The position numbers and the translations under genes were made by a program. 64,000 nt of DNA. Origin: Corythucha ciliata. Lineage: Eukaryota; Arthropoda; Insecta; Hemiptera; Tingidae. Within the stretch, counting starts at the first letter, position 1, and each line of letters opens with the position of its first letter. The stretch is taken from positions 42,126,751 to 42,190,750 of the forward strand of contig CM075942.1 of NCBI GenBank assembly GCA_038030265.1, read 5' to 3'. Below, one piece after another: positions 1-11,904 of the stretch. A model generated the notes under the pieces. The model made no database searches, had not been told where the DNA came from, and worked only from the letters and a program-made list of their open reading frames with translations.

Positions 1-972
1 TTTGACTGGACTATCGTGATTCCGGTGTTTTTCGACGCTTTGGCCCGTTCCCAGGTGCTGCACGGATTTTGTCGAAAGATGACATGAAGTCCAAGGAAGC
101 TGACCCACTAAAAAATCGGTTGAAATAAAAAATGAAAATGCGAAACGCCTACTTCCGCACTCTATACTACGAACAGCTGTCACTAGACTATGAACAGCAA
201 TCTTTGAAGGCGTCTGAGGTACGATTTGACCGGAATGCATTTCGCCAGTGACCATTGCCCGAGGGACTCAGACACCACTGGTGTTCTTGCCAGTGGTTGT
301 GGTCGGCTTCACGCCAGAGGGGCCAGTGTGGGATGCTTGGACTTTGACGGCACGGCTTGACTAGACACATTCGGCAACGATATTTCCCATTCCAGAATTA
401 GAACGGGACTTTTTTTTTAGTTTTCTTTGGTACGTACGCCTTAAAGGTTGCGCTGATGGAAGCCTTGGGTTCCGGCAACGTTTTTCCGGGTTCGTTGCCA
501 GCATTTCGTTGGGGTAAGGTCCACAACCCCAAGATGGGGGGCCATCTTCCCTGAGGCGTACAAGAAGCGGCTGGGAAAAAAGACGAAGGATATCTCACGA
601 AAGCTCCACTAACACCCCATCTTTGGAACCCATCTCTTCCGAAGAGGGGTTTTTTATTCGTCCTTCGACGTCAGCAGCAACAACAGTTTATCTCTGACAC
701 ATTCGACCACGAAATGGGGATTGTGGGATGCCAGTGTGCGATGGAGTTTGATGGCACGTTCTTTGATTTTACATGTTGTTTCATTCATGTAACAACTGCA
801 AGCGTTCAACGCAATGTAAACGCAAGCATTGGGGCTGCCAATAAAATCGACTGATCCTTTCCTAAAAAATTATAATATTCGCACTCCCCCCAAATAAGAT
901 TTACTGATTTTTCTTATGAAAATTAAGCTTGGATTAATTTTCTCTGCTTAGCAATTTTGTTTCGTATGTATA
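1..972. other. Left edge: no gene seen
   Basis: Only short open frames without recognisable domains or splice structure are present. I see no convincing coding signal, RNA gene or complete repeat boundary here. Confidence 0.4.
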
Positions 973-1412
973 CAGGGTATTTGGTAAGTCGACGGCAAAT
1001 TTGCAGGGGTTATTCTAAGTCCGCAAAGTGGGCCCAAAAAGTCCCTGTAAACATAGGTCCGATTTCCAACTGTTTTATTCGAGATAATGGATATTTTAGT
1101 ATTTTTAGCCATGACGTTGGTTTTATTGGATTCAGCACTAATAAGACGAGAACAGTTACGTGTACATTAAATCAAATAGTCCTACCGAGAAGAGCAGACA
1201 TGTTTCAGTGGGAATTGGTCCAGTTATCCCTAAAAGTAGTTGTACCTTTCCAGCAAACAGTCTGATTGTCGAGGTATGAACCGCTTTTAGGCAGTTTAGA
1301 GTTTAGCAGTAATTGCGGAGTTTGCGGTTGGAAGGAACAGATTGCCAAAATATCACTTTTTTGGGCCTAGAATGATACCCGGCAATTTTGCCGTCGACTT
1401 CCAAACACCCTG
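973..1412. mobile_element. 440-bp MITE with TATA target duplication
   Basis: The left end reads CAGGGTATTTGGTAAGTCGA and the right end, read in reverse, CAGGGTGTTTGGAAGTCGA. The inverted similarity continues inward (GACGGCAAA, GGGCCCAAAAA). The element is flanked by TATA at 969-972 and 1413-1416. It encodes nothing recognisable, so it is a non-autonomous DNA element. The TATA could also be read as a TA duplication with longer ends. Confidence 0.72.
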
Positions 1413-1711
1413 TATAAAGCACTAGCAGGGAAATGAGGTTAGTGAGGTGTGTCCAACCAAGGCAACGTGAGAAAGTCATCAGTTTCCTACTACAATTAAC
1501 ATTATGGCCTGCATTCATAGTCGTCACTTAAGCTTAGTATTTCCTTATTTCTATTCAAAACTCACTCAAGACTCACTAATTAGAACTACCGAATTGAAAC
1601 CGTTTAAGCTAATACTCAGCTTGAGTGACGACTATGAATACGGCCCTGTACCTTCCAGAACTATGGCCTAGTGAACAGGGGAGATAATTCTGGCTACCTG
1701 GCAGATAATAC

Positions 1712-2076
1712 AGGGTGCGGCAGCATAACTTCCTTTTTTCAAAACTTAATGAAAACTATCGTATGCATCAGAAAATATATTTATTTTTTATAATGTAGGT
1801 ACATGTCTAAAGTTTTTATTTACATTGTTTTGAAAATCAAATCTGTTAGGTGGCGTCCCCCATTCTCCAAACATTGCGTAAACCTATTTCTGGCGTTAGT
1901 CATGGCGATTTGGAATGGCCGGCACGCTCTCCCGATCTGTCCCCTTGTGATTTTTTTCTATGGGGTTTTTTGAAATCCCGTGTTTATGTGAACCGTCCAA
2001 GAACTCTACAAGATTTGAAGACCAACATCCAAGAAGAAATTTCCAACATAACACCTGCTATGCTAACAAGAGTCCA
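1712..2076 (+). pseudogene. Tc1/mariner-like transposase remnant
   Basis: The segment starts with a terminus-like ACAGGGTGCGGCAGC motif. From about 1,890 it encodes WPARSPDLSPCDFFLWGF followed by LKSRVYVNRPRTLQDLK and ITPAMLTRV. That is the C-terminal catalytic part of a DDE transposase of the Tc1/mariner-like group common in insects, including the third acidic residue in the PCDFF motif. The N-terminal DNA-binding region and the first two catalytic residues are missing, so this is an internal-deletion relic of a DNA transposon. Confidence 0.7.
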
Positions 2077-2080
2077 GGTA

Positions 2081-2465
2081 CTGGGTCCAGCGCAATGGCG
2101 GTTGGGACTGCTCGTGACGTAGGTGAAGGACAGTGATCTGCGGCACCTATACAAAATTTAGTCACCTTGCTGTAACTTGCCAAATTTAAGTGTCATAACT
2201 GATAAGGAGGGGGAGAGGATGCAAGGAGGATGTACCCCGTTGCCTTGGTTTTTCCACACATTTCTTAAGAATTTATTATTTCTTCTTCGAGACATTCGGC
2301 TGCTCAATTTACTAGGTATCATAAAAACCATGGCAACGATGTACCTCCCCTCGCCCTTCTTCCACTTTACGACACTCAAGGTGACTAAATTTTCTATAGG
2401 TGCCGCAGATCACTGTCCTTCACCTACGTCACGAGCAGTCCCAACCGCCATTGCGCTGGACCCAG
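2081..2465. repeat. Inverted repeat, ~86-bp near-identical arms (fold-back element)
   Basis: The arm at 2081-2166 (CTGGGTCCAGCGCAATGGCG ... TTTAGTCACCTT) recurs in reverse complement at 2379-2465 with very few differences, around a ~210-bp centre. A diverged third copy of the inner part (TCTGCGGCACCTATA) occurs at about 2621-2656. It abuts the transposase remnant, so it may be a later insertion or a rearranged end of that element. Confidence 0.7.
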
Positions 2466-3074
2466 TTCATTATTAATTGTTACTGGTCTGTGATTTTTGA
2501 GAATTCATAAACTTGAATTTCAAAATCAACTTGCTCTGCTGCTCTGGGGTGAGCAATCGGGAGCAAAGGACTGCTGGTGACGTCAGTCTCCCCCCCTCCC
2601 GTCCGATGGGCAGGGGGAAATCTGCGGCACCTATAGTAAAGTTTAGTCACCTTGACGACACTTAAACTTTGAAATTTACAGAATAACCCCCCAGTACTCT
2701 GCGATGGCCCTGAGAAAGGCGATAAATTAGGCGACAGCTAGGGTGACTGAGTGCTTGTTTTGATCCAGGCCTGATCATTCGCAGTCGTTCACCACCATCC
2801 GTCCTTTGAACTATTGTAAGTTATATGGCTATAGCATCTAGAATTTAGAACACTGGACAACGAATTTCGGGAACTCCGATTGGAAGGCCTATGATAGTGT
2901 AATTTACGGTAGCCCTAAGCAATCAAAGCTCTAGCTTTGGGACTTTGAAGGGTTTTAATTATTCTAGGCCTGAATGTCTGAGAGGCCTAGACAGAAACTC
3001 TCGTGACGTTGTCGTTTTAATTTAGGCAGTTTATTTACAGTTTTATTAGACAGTTAAGTTTTAATTTCGATTTT
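2466..3074. other. Intergenic, 3' of the FN3/Ig gene
   Basis: Apart from the diverged repeat copy at about 2621-2656 I see nothing with coding or RNA character. Confidence 0.4.
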
Positions 3075-3088
3075 TATTGTTTTATTAT
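3075..3088 (-). terminator. Tandem AATAAA polyadenylation signals of the FN3/Ig gene
   Basis: Two AATAAA hexamers read on the minus strand at 3088-3083 and 3080-3075, about 50-60 bases past the TAA stop at 3,136. Position and spacing fit a 3' UTR end. Confidence 0.55.
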
Positions 3089-3135
3089 TATCACAGTTAA
3101 CGTACTCGTGCCGTGCACAATGATTTCGTGCCCAA

Positions 3136-4646
3136 TTATTGATTAGTAGTTTTCTTATTTGTGAATCGCCTCAGAAATGTTAATTTCTTATGCAATGTTT
3201 CGTCCAATTGACGATAAAGCATAAGAATGATCAATGGCACTGCTAGCCTGGGGTCCTTGAAGATATACAACCAGCAAGCAACGAGAAATAAAAACAAGTC
3301 GAGCACGTATTCCATGCGCATTTTCAGGCGGGGTGGAAGAGTTACTGTCGTCTGGCGTTCGTCCTTTGAAACCTGCTGATTCTCATCCAATTTTTTCTCA
3401 TCTCCTGCACATTGCTTTTCTACTCTCGCTTGAGCTTCAATCGTCTCTATGTCTGCGTTCGGCTCGACGTGAGACTCCCTGTCTGCGGCTTCTTTTAACT
3501 CGTCGTAGTTGAGATAGAGACGGGAAGGTGGTTTTTTGTGCTGACTAAACTCTTTTACGATGTCACTGTACAGATTGACGATGACCTTGGTTGGATCATT
3601 TGATTCGTCGTTTGTAACTGTAGATCTGACGAGTTTTCTTCTATTTCGAGCTACTTCCCCAGCGAAAAGACCTATGTCGTTCTCTTTTTGCGCGTACATA
3701 TCGATGTTCTTTTTTTCCTCGGGCTCTTCGATTCTCACTTTCTTCGGCTGAGCGTGTTCAGTTTCACTGTCACCACGTTCCGCGGATCGGTCCCGCGTTT
3801 TCAATATCGGTTTTGGACTCATTTTCAACGGCGATGGCTCCCGCGTTTTACTGGCCGAGAGGGTTTTGGTGGGAGTTGTTGACCGGGCTCTTCTCATTTG
3901 TACTGGTGGTGGTGTTGGAGAGGGTTCTTTTTCCTGTTCTGTTTCTGGTTCTTCACTTATTGTGATCATTGGTATTCCGTAGTATGCTTCGTGCGGAGGA
4001 GATGGTAGTCTCTCAGCGAACTCCATGACAGGCATTTTGACCGCGATGGGTGTAAAAGTTCCTTTGGCCATCCTGGTATTTATGGGTTCGCTGTCTTCAG
4101 CTTCATCTTCCGCGTCATGACCTTCTTCATCTTCGGTGTAATCAAAAGATCTTTCGAAACTTCCTTGTTCTGACATTTTTTCTTGGAAAAAGTACCGTTT
4201 GGTGTATTTCTCAAAGTTCTTTTCCAGGAGTTCAAACCTCTTTGAAAAATCTGAATTGTCATCATTGTTTGTCCTCTGCGGAGTCGTTTCCTTGGGCGAT
4301 CGATTTTGCAAAGGTGACTCATCCTTGGTTGGACGTCTCTCCAGGTGTTCATCCGAAGACACTTTGAAATCCTTGATTCTACCGGCAGCCGATCCGCGTC
4401 TTTCGAAACTTCTTTTTCGTTCTATTCCGTAGCGCCGTCGAAGATTGTTCTCAGTCTCCTCATCTTCAGCCTCTTTGTTGAGTCTGGCGACGGTCAATTC
4501 GTATAGAAGCTCCGATGAACTGGCAGCCGAGCGAAGAAGCGGTTCGACGGGATCGCTGCCGCCGAGTACTGGGGCCGAGAGAGACATGGGCGGCGCTATG
4601 CCACTGGGCGCTTTGAGTTGGTCAATCGTTATTCTGTCTTCAGCGT
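3136..4646 (-). CDS. Terminal exon of the FN3/Ig gene: charged region and membrane hairpin
   Basis: The acceptor TTTTCACAG lies at 4647, and the exon joins the upstream one in phase (DDTE, D, AEDRITIDQL). Its 503 codons (stop not counted) encode a low-complexity charged region: RRRYGIERKRSFERRGS, an EDEEGHDAEDEAEDSE acidic run and PSPTPPP with basic-Ser segments. At the end come LFLFLVACWLYIF, the turn KDPR, LAVPLIILMLY, and the tail LHKKLTFLRRFTNKK. The two short hydrophobic segments with a tight charged turn resemble a membrane hairpin. The tail lacks the short proline-rich end of a KASH peptide. Confidence 0.8.
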
Positions 4647-7600
4647 CTGTGAAAATGAAAACAAAGTTATTTTATTGTTATACTAACAATAAGAGCAAGG
4701 GTTTTTTTTACGATGTAATTATCTCTAATGTTAATTAGAGTTAGTAATGTTTCTCGAGGTGGGGTTGCGCAACGTAATATGGCACAAAACCAAGTATTTT
4801 ATTTACAAAAACTACTTGTCCTGGTGGAATTTTGGAATTTAAGCGTAATTTAGTGGCCTCCTTACCAAAACATGGGTATAGCTGTTAGGAAACAGTTTCA
4901 TAACGTTTTTAACGTTGTACCCATGCGAGGGGAGGGGAAGTCTATTGCGTTAAAACAAATGCAGGAGTTATTTACCTTATTGTCAGTGTTGAAAAGGGAG
5001 TGAATATCATTAAAATACACTTTTCTTCGCACTCGTCCACCACACTAGCGAAGAAATGAAAGACTAAAGAAAAAGGAATCGTCGTTCAATTGGTTCACTG
5101 AATAGAGGTGAACTGATCGTGAGACAAATAATAACATGCAATCCGCCCCATCCCACCCGTTGCTCCTTCCGGTTGTTCCCTTTTTTTTCGCCCGGTGACA
5201 TAATTTAAACAATTCAAGGTCAAATCATTCAAAGCTTTGGTTTTAATTTGTTTGCTTGCATTGTTTGGTACGTGAATGTATTCGCTAGTTTACTTTTATT
5301 AATGAGTGTTTACTAAACTAACGTTAGAAATCGAGTTATAACTCAAACCTCTCACTTGATGTTAGTTGCATTTTGAACGTTGCGGTTAAGGCGTGAATAT
5401 GAATTACCTTCCGTGTCATCAGGCAGTAAAACTATCATCATTTCCGAACTGCTGTGGGTTTCGTCTCCATTAGGCGAGTTTGGGCTCAGTTCTCGACCCC
5501 ATTGGCCTTTTTCGTTTTTATTGTAACTGCGCATTTTATTCTTCTCCGCAATTTCCACGTCTTTTTCTTCACCTGACGCTATTTTTCTGTCGTTTTCAAC
5601 TTGGGCAATGACTTCAACCGGAGGGCGGCTAGGTTTCCTCTGCGACTCAGATAGTGATCTTCGGTCGACCTTCATTTTAACTTGACTCATTTCTGGTGAA
5701 AGACTTCTTTCTAGTCGTCTGCCTCTTTCCTGCGTCTAGTATGACCGTTAACTATAGGATGAACGATTTTTATTCGCTTGTGTCGTCTCTCTTACCTCAA
5801 TTGTCGGCCTGTGTTTTCTCTTCGGTGGAATCGGCGGTGGCCTCTCCGGGCTTTGTCTTGGTGGTGAACCTTGACTGTCCTCACTCCACGTTCTTTTGGG
5901 TGCAAGTTTCACCTTTCTTAGCACCTGCATTTTATGTTGAACGCTTTTTGCAATTTGTATTTACAGGTTTTGCTAAAAGGAGGGAGTTACCTGATTTGCT
6001 AAAATTATTGGCGATGGCAAGGCATGTTCATCGTCGTCTGTCCAAGGTTCTAGCTTTTTGGGTTTTTCTCGCTTATCGTTTTGCCTGAAGGACCACCCAT
6101 CAGACGGAGGTATCTCATCTAGTGAAATTGGTTCAGGTACTTTTGGAGGTTCTAACAGGCTAGAAAGTTGGGAATAAGGTTATTGCAACGGTTGGTACCA
6201 CGCATGCTCAATTGTTCCCATTAATACCCTCTTTTTGGATCCGGTATGAAAATTATGCTTGATTCAGGGCTCGGGTCACTTATTCCGTAAGGGTTTTCAG
6301 CTTTTACTCGAAATTTATATTGAGAGCCTTCGATAAGATCGCCAATTGTTGTAGTTAGTTGTCGACATGTTGCAGCCTTTAACCACATATTCCATCCTAT
6401 CTGTAAACAAAGTTTACGAAAATCACTTTTTTCATGCTGTCAAGTGCTGTACGTACGTACTCGGAAATATTCAACGATAAAATTGCCGATTTTACAGCCA
6501 CCGTCGTCTTCTGGCATGCTCCACGCGATTGTGACGCATCTTCCTAAGGTCATAACTACTTGAACTTTTCCGGGAGGCAAAGGCCGATCTGTGCAAAGAA
6601 TCATTTTATTCGACTGTAACTGTTACTTAAAGAGGTGCTCACCAGTAATTGTAACGAGAAATGATGTGAGATCGTCGCCGATGGTGTTTTTCGCCTTGAC
6701 AGTGTACTCGCCTCTGTCCTCTCGAGTGGCGTCCAGAATGCGGACCACCGAATATTTGTCCGTCGTCGAAATTTCAAGCCTTGACGAGGGCTTAATTTCC
6801 GCGCCGTTGTGATACCAAAGAACGGTGGGCTGTGGACGTCCCGCTATGGACACCTTCAATCGGATGATTTCTCCCAGCTCGAAGATGAGCCCATCTTCGT
6901 ACTGACGTGGCAGACGAATTGATGGAGGAGCTGATGAATGAAAACATAATTTGAGAGGGGTTTTAAGAAAATCGTATCGTTTTTCTTCCTTATTTTTTTA
7001 AATGAAGGAAAACAGACCTTCGAGTGTCAGACGAGCTTTTGTAACCGCATGCCCCGCTTTGTTCGTCGCTGTACATTTTATTTCGCCCTCGTCAGTAATT
7101 GCGGACTGATGAATGACGAAGGAACTGATGTCGTCGTCTGTTGAAACTCTCTGTCGCCGATTACTGAAAACTTCGAATCCATCTTTGAACCAGCAAATTT
7201 TGGGAGCTGGCATCCCTTCGAACTTTACCAAAAATTCAACCTGAAAAGTAAATGACTTATTTTATTTTACCTGCTAGTTATTTTGGGTGAGTGAATGATT
7301 GCAATTTATTTGACAAAACAGTGAATTTTACAAACTAATAACAAAAATACACTAATTTATAACAAAAATTGCATGGGTTTTTCATCGAAATGCACGACCT
7401 TCAACTTTCACATTCCCAGCTGAGCAGCTGCCCCATCGCCAAAGCCGAGCTCTGCAGATCTCCATTTCTTTGCTGGTTATTTTGGGTAAGTTTTCCAAAG
7501 TTTGGATTGCTTGCTTGGTGACCTGTTCTTTCCAATAAGATTTTCAAATTCGATGTCAGAAGACGTCAATCATTACATCATTGGGTATATCATTAGGTAT

Positions 7601-9892
7601 ATGTATTTTGAGCCTACCAGAACATGCACATATGGTCACTTGGCAGGCTTTGTAACATCGAAATCGTGATAAACTGCCCTACGCGGGTTTGGACCTGTGG
7701 GGATGGGCTTTGGGGGTTTGGGCTCCCGGGCTTGACTTGAGCTCCATGCACTTTATTCGTGTAATTATCAATGATTTATTTTTAGGGTTTGGGCTTGTTT
7801 ATGTATCTTCGGTCCCTCCACTTGTTCCTACCTCCATCATTTTTCTTGTTATGTATTTTGTAAACCAAACAATTTAGAGTTCCCACAGATGCTTCACAAC
7901 TGCACATTGATGTAATTTTCCCTCGCACCATCCATTCCCTCCTGAAGAACTTCGAAATTTATTTAAATACTACGAGACGCACCAATCAAACTGCAACTAT
8001 CGTTGATATCCTTATGTCCAAGTGCCAATTCACCGGTATACTTTTATCCGAAATCGGGCATTCATGCAAGTTCCCCATTGCGAAAGGTTTGCCGTTCTTA
8101 AAGTTCCACAATTTTCTTATTGACTGAAAACGTTTTCGTTGAAATCTCATTACTGCTTAGTGCTTATAACTGTCTTGAAGACTGAAACGTTCTAGGCCAG
8201 TCATCAAAGACATAAAAATCGCGTATGGTTGCAAAAAGTCGAACATATCTGAATTTTTGGGATGTTGTTAGGATATGCACTAAAAGTCTAAAACTACTCA
8301 ACTTACGAAGAACCGGGGATAACTTTAAGGTGGTCGAAAAATGTAGGCATTATGGAACTTTTTTCAGTTTTTGGCGGATATCTTCCAAATTATGCATCTT
8401 ACAGTGAGCAATGTTTTATACGCGTTTGAAGTAGACAAAATTTGCTGCAAGTGGCAAGCAACCGCATCTGTGTAAGTCATTCAGAAGCTGAGATACAGCG
8501 TCTCGAAAAATGCTCATTTCAATCATGGTGAAGCACAGAGTGGAGGGGTCGATTTCAGAATTAACCGATGAAATTAATCTGGTCTCCCCAACGATTTATT
8601 TATGCGTTTATACCAGTGGTACACCACAATTAAAACAACTGCTCGTCAATAGGCGTTGAAGGGGGTCATCATTTTTCCCTGACTCTAGCTTGAAGTGCCG
8701 TTTCAAGCAAGAGCCAGGGAATTGGAGTGGAGGGCGGTAGAGAAACGAGTTTTCTTGCACGTCCGCCAGAAGGATTTTTATGAATTTCGTGTTTGAAATG
8801 TGACAGAGAGAATTGTTTCGGTCTGGATGACTCGAGAATGGGGTGCACTACTCCGAAACTAGTCGGTAATATGTTTTCAATAAAATGAATGTGTTTTTCT
8901 TCTTCTTCTTCTTCAAAGAAATTAGTTAATTAGAAGCCTAAAGTGACAAATCGTTTTCTCTTCGCCTTATCGCAGCTTTAGCTGCGTTAGCCGTGCTAAA
9001 AAGACAGTAATCCGGAGTATCAGGAATCGGTTTGTTTCTCTCCCTCAAACTTAGCGGGCATCACGTGCATAACTTTTCTCTCAGCTTTTTATTTTAGACC
9101 CTCCACCCCCCCCCCATCGTGGCTTAGCTGGCATCTTTGTTAACTTCACGCTGATTTACAGATTCTAAGTATTTTTAGACCCATTTCAACGGAAGAGTGA
9201 ATTGTTCAGTGTTGGGAGGGGAAAAAATGGATTGGCTGGCTCCCAATTGGTTTTGGAAATCAAGAGAACAATGAATAAGCCTTTTTAGAGATAAATCATT
9301 GCAGCTACTCACTTTTTCGTTTTCGATCGCCGTCGTATCGCAAAGGCACGCGGAAAACATCGGAGCTACGGCCACGCCTCCTCTCGTGTAGGAAATGGCC
9401 AAAGGCTCCGAGAGTGGGCTCGGTTCGGATCGGCCGTGGACATTTTCACCCGTGACACGAAACTGGTACCTCATGCCGGGCTCTAGTCCCGAGAGTGTCA
9501 GTTGGTTTTGTTTGACTAGCAATGGCGTTGCTTTGACCCAATATGGCGAGCCAGTTCTTTTATGTTCGACTAGATAACCTAGTTTGTGTTAAAGTAATTC
9601 AAAATTTAACCCCAGTCGTCGTTCTAATTCATTATGTACTCTAATTAACGTACCGATTAGTTTTGACGCTCCGTGGAAAATGGGTGGGTCCCATCTTAGT
9701 GTTATAACATCGGGGTCAGATTTTGGCGATCCGGGAACCAGATGTGGTTTCCCGGGTATCGAAGGCTTGTCTGAAGAGATGACAGTTTCTTGGTTAACTA
9801 TAGTATTCAGAAAAACAAAAAATGTATTTACCAGTGGGTTGATAAGATGTTCTAGGTGTTCCAGTCTTGTGTTTACTGCCGCCTGATCCCAT
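3136..9892 (-). CDS. FN3-Ig-Ig-FN3 protein with N-myristoyl-type start and C-terminal membrane hairpin
   Basis: Exons on the minus strand are 9892-9832, 9770-9654, 9578-9313, 7240-7018, 6930-6643, 6588-6461, 6400-6228, 6159-5991, 5924-5796, 5735-5408 and 4646-3136. They total 3,393 nt, exactly 1,131 codons from ATG to TAA with all phases matching. The start MGSGGSKHK fits the N-myristoylation pattern (Gly2, Ser6, Lys7), and ACAATGG is a good initiation context. Domains are FN3 (~22-125), Ig (~126-222, WFKDG), Ig (~223-318, GEYTVKAKN) and FN3 (~319-418, YKFRVKAENPYG). A disordered linker follows with PPPIPPKRK near 505. The last exon is charged and ends in two hydrophobic stretches (~1075-1090 and ~1095-1107) split by KDPR, then a basic tail. 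This suggests a membrane-anchored muscle or cytoskeletal adaptor. Alternatively these exons are the 3' part of the giant gene, through a weak acceptor AAAAAG/GTG just 5' of the ATG. Confidence 0.72.
7241..9312 (-). other. 2.1-kb intron of the FN3/Ig gene
   Basis: This intron lies between the exons that complete FN3-1 and start Ig-1. It holds a hairpin at 8675-8721 and a CTT microsatellite near 8896-8915. No further exon was recognised. Confidence 0.5.
8675..8721. repeat. 20-bp-stem hairpin
   Basis: TTCCCTGACTCTAGCTTGAA at 8675-8694 is nearly the reverse complement of 8702-8721, with a 7-base loop. It lies in an intron and may be the core of a small inverted-repeat element. Confidence 0.55.
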
Positions 9893-10880
9893 TGTCGAAA
9901 TCGAAGGCACCTTTTTCAGTCCTCAGGCGCATAGTTCACCTATGATTTTTTTTTTTTCAGTCCTCTTTTCGTTGCGCCCATCCATAAAAAGAGCATTTAT
10001 TTATGTTTCTTTGCGTACCCCCACGATTTAATCGATCTCTGAACCTACTGAACATACCCTCACTCCATCATCAACTGGGCGAGAAGGAAAAAAAAAAAAG
10101 TTTATTTTGTTGGAACTGAGCCAGCGTTTTCAAGACGATGGGCTAATACTTTCGAATACACGTAAGAGCGGGGCTCTTGGGACTAAAATAGTGCCCCTCA
10201 CTGAATTTCAGCATCCGGAGCTTCTTAATAATCACGCGTAGCCACTATGTCTCACCGTACCCCTCACAAACTCGCTCCTTTCTTTTCTGCGTCATTACAT
10301 TATGAGACAGTTTTCTCGCTTTTATGGCTTGTATGAACAATTAACAATTAATTCCCTCCCTTACTTTACACAAAACGGTTTCGTCTTATTTAATGGGATT
10401 TATGCCAAGCGGACAAACGGCACTTGACCAAAATGCAGTCTACGCTTTCGCGAACTCAGAAACACTGCGTGGAAAACATTTTTAAAAAGAAATATGTATT
10501 GGCTCGAGACTACTGCTTTAGTCTTAAAAGTCAATTCTATAAATAGGCGTAATGCCATCTGGTGCTAATTTCTGGTTTTAATGGAGCTGTTCGATGTATG
10601 CCACTTTTTTTGTTGAGTAGATTTGGAGGTAATTTCAAATCTTACAACTTATTTCGGTCCTTCAGTAATATTTCTGTAGGAAATGGGTCACATACCTAAC
10701 TTGTTTTATTGAAACAGTAGGGTGTACTCATTTAATCGCTATGAAATGAGTATTTCTCTGTATTTAAGTAAAATTCCCCCTCCCTTTCCCACGTATTACC
10801 ACAGAAACGCGAGTTTTAATATCTGTTTACTTCTTTACCGAAATACTGATTTTTAAATGATTATCTACCCAATAATAATG

Positions 10881-11030
10881 GCTCTGTTCGTTTGTCAGTC
10901 CCGGACTACTCCGAGCAGCACGAGATTTTGTAACATCGAGGGTTATCATGTGGAATAACAGGGAAAAAATTATAAAATGTTAGTACTTTCAGTGCTGCTA
11001 GTGCAGCTCCGGACGACAAACGAACAGAGC
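10881..11030. mobile_element. 150-bp inverted-repeat element (MITE-like)
   Basis: The ends are GCTCTGTTCGTTTGTC at 10881 and its exact reverse complement ending at 11030. Looser inverted similarity continues inward (GGACTACTCCGAGCAGCAC against GGAGCTGCACTAGCAGCAC). There is no coding content and no clear target duplication. Confidence 0.6.
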
Positions 11031-11761
11031 AAATTAGTCCAGTCTATGAGTTGCTATACCTCGAAAGTGGTGTTAGGTTTTTTCTCTTGTATTGTTTCGG
11101 TGGGTTAGAAGATATGGAATCTGAGTTTTCGTCGTCCTAACCTCTGTGCTAACTTTGGGGTAGGAGGAAAACCGTTTATTTTTGGGATTTTTCGGATTGT
11201 AGGCGAATAACTTCTTTCCTATGCTTCCTAGCTATACTCATATCAGAGATTACAAAATGTAAATTATTCACCCTTTGGGTTTTTTTTTGCAACGTCAACG
11301 GAGCTATGAATCGCCAACAAAAAGGTAAAATATTCGAAAAAAATTAATGAAACTTGCCTACACAAACTTCTAGACGTAAGAATTGATGCACACCAATGTG
11401 CAAGAGAATTAATTGTTATTCATGAACACGCCAATATGAGAGTAATAGAGTACCTATACCTACCGTGATGGTCTTCTGGGCGTATGATGTGATTTTACCG
11501 TCAGTTGACTTCAAGCATTCCACTCCAATAGACTGGTAACGTGCGTGAAAAATTGACGGTGAGAAGCTCTTACCCACTGATATAAATTTAACAGGAACGA
11601 ACACTTCATTAGAGACTTTTAGCAACACCCCCGCTAACGCTAACGCAAACGATAAATCAGTCGTTCTTGGTTACGAAACATCTGATTGGTTGAAATTTGA
11701 AAATAAAGTTTCCGGAGGATTTAACGGGAGAGTGCTAAAACCAACGATGTATAAAAGAACT

Positions 11762-11904
11762 GGGGGCCTATTCTCTAACTCCGAAGCAATAGCTTTTTCA
11801 AAGTCGTATGTTTATTTCATTCATTTCCTTCAAACAAATTAATGAAATAGACAGACACATGGCTGTCGAAAAAAATATTACTTCTTGTTAGAGAATAGGC
11901 CCCC
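11762..11904. mobile_element. 143-bp inverted-repeat element (MITE-like)
   Basis: The ends are GGGGGCCTATTCTCTAAC at 11762 and its reverse complement ending at 11904. A second inner inverted pair (GTTTATTTCATTCATTT against AAATTAATGAAATAGAC) makes most of the unit fold on itself. No target duplication is certain. Confidence 0.6.

Noticed and set aside
3136..3320. KASH domain at the C-terminus
   Set aside because: A giant muscle-type protein with a terminal hydrophobic segment suggests it, but the tail after the membrane segment is basic and lacks the short proline-rich end. There are also two hydrophobic stretches.
11474..11545. Possible 72-nt minus-strand exon (SIGVECLKSTDGKITSYAQKTIT) with AG and GTAGGT borders
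   Set aside because: It is in phase 0 and could sit between the two genes, but it matches no Ig or FN3 strand pattern and is too short to separate from chance.
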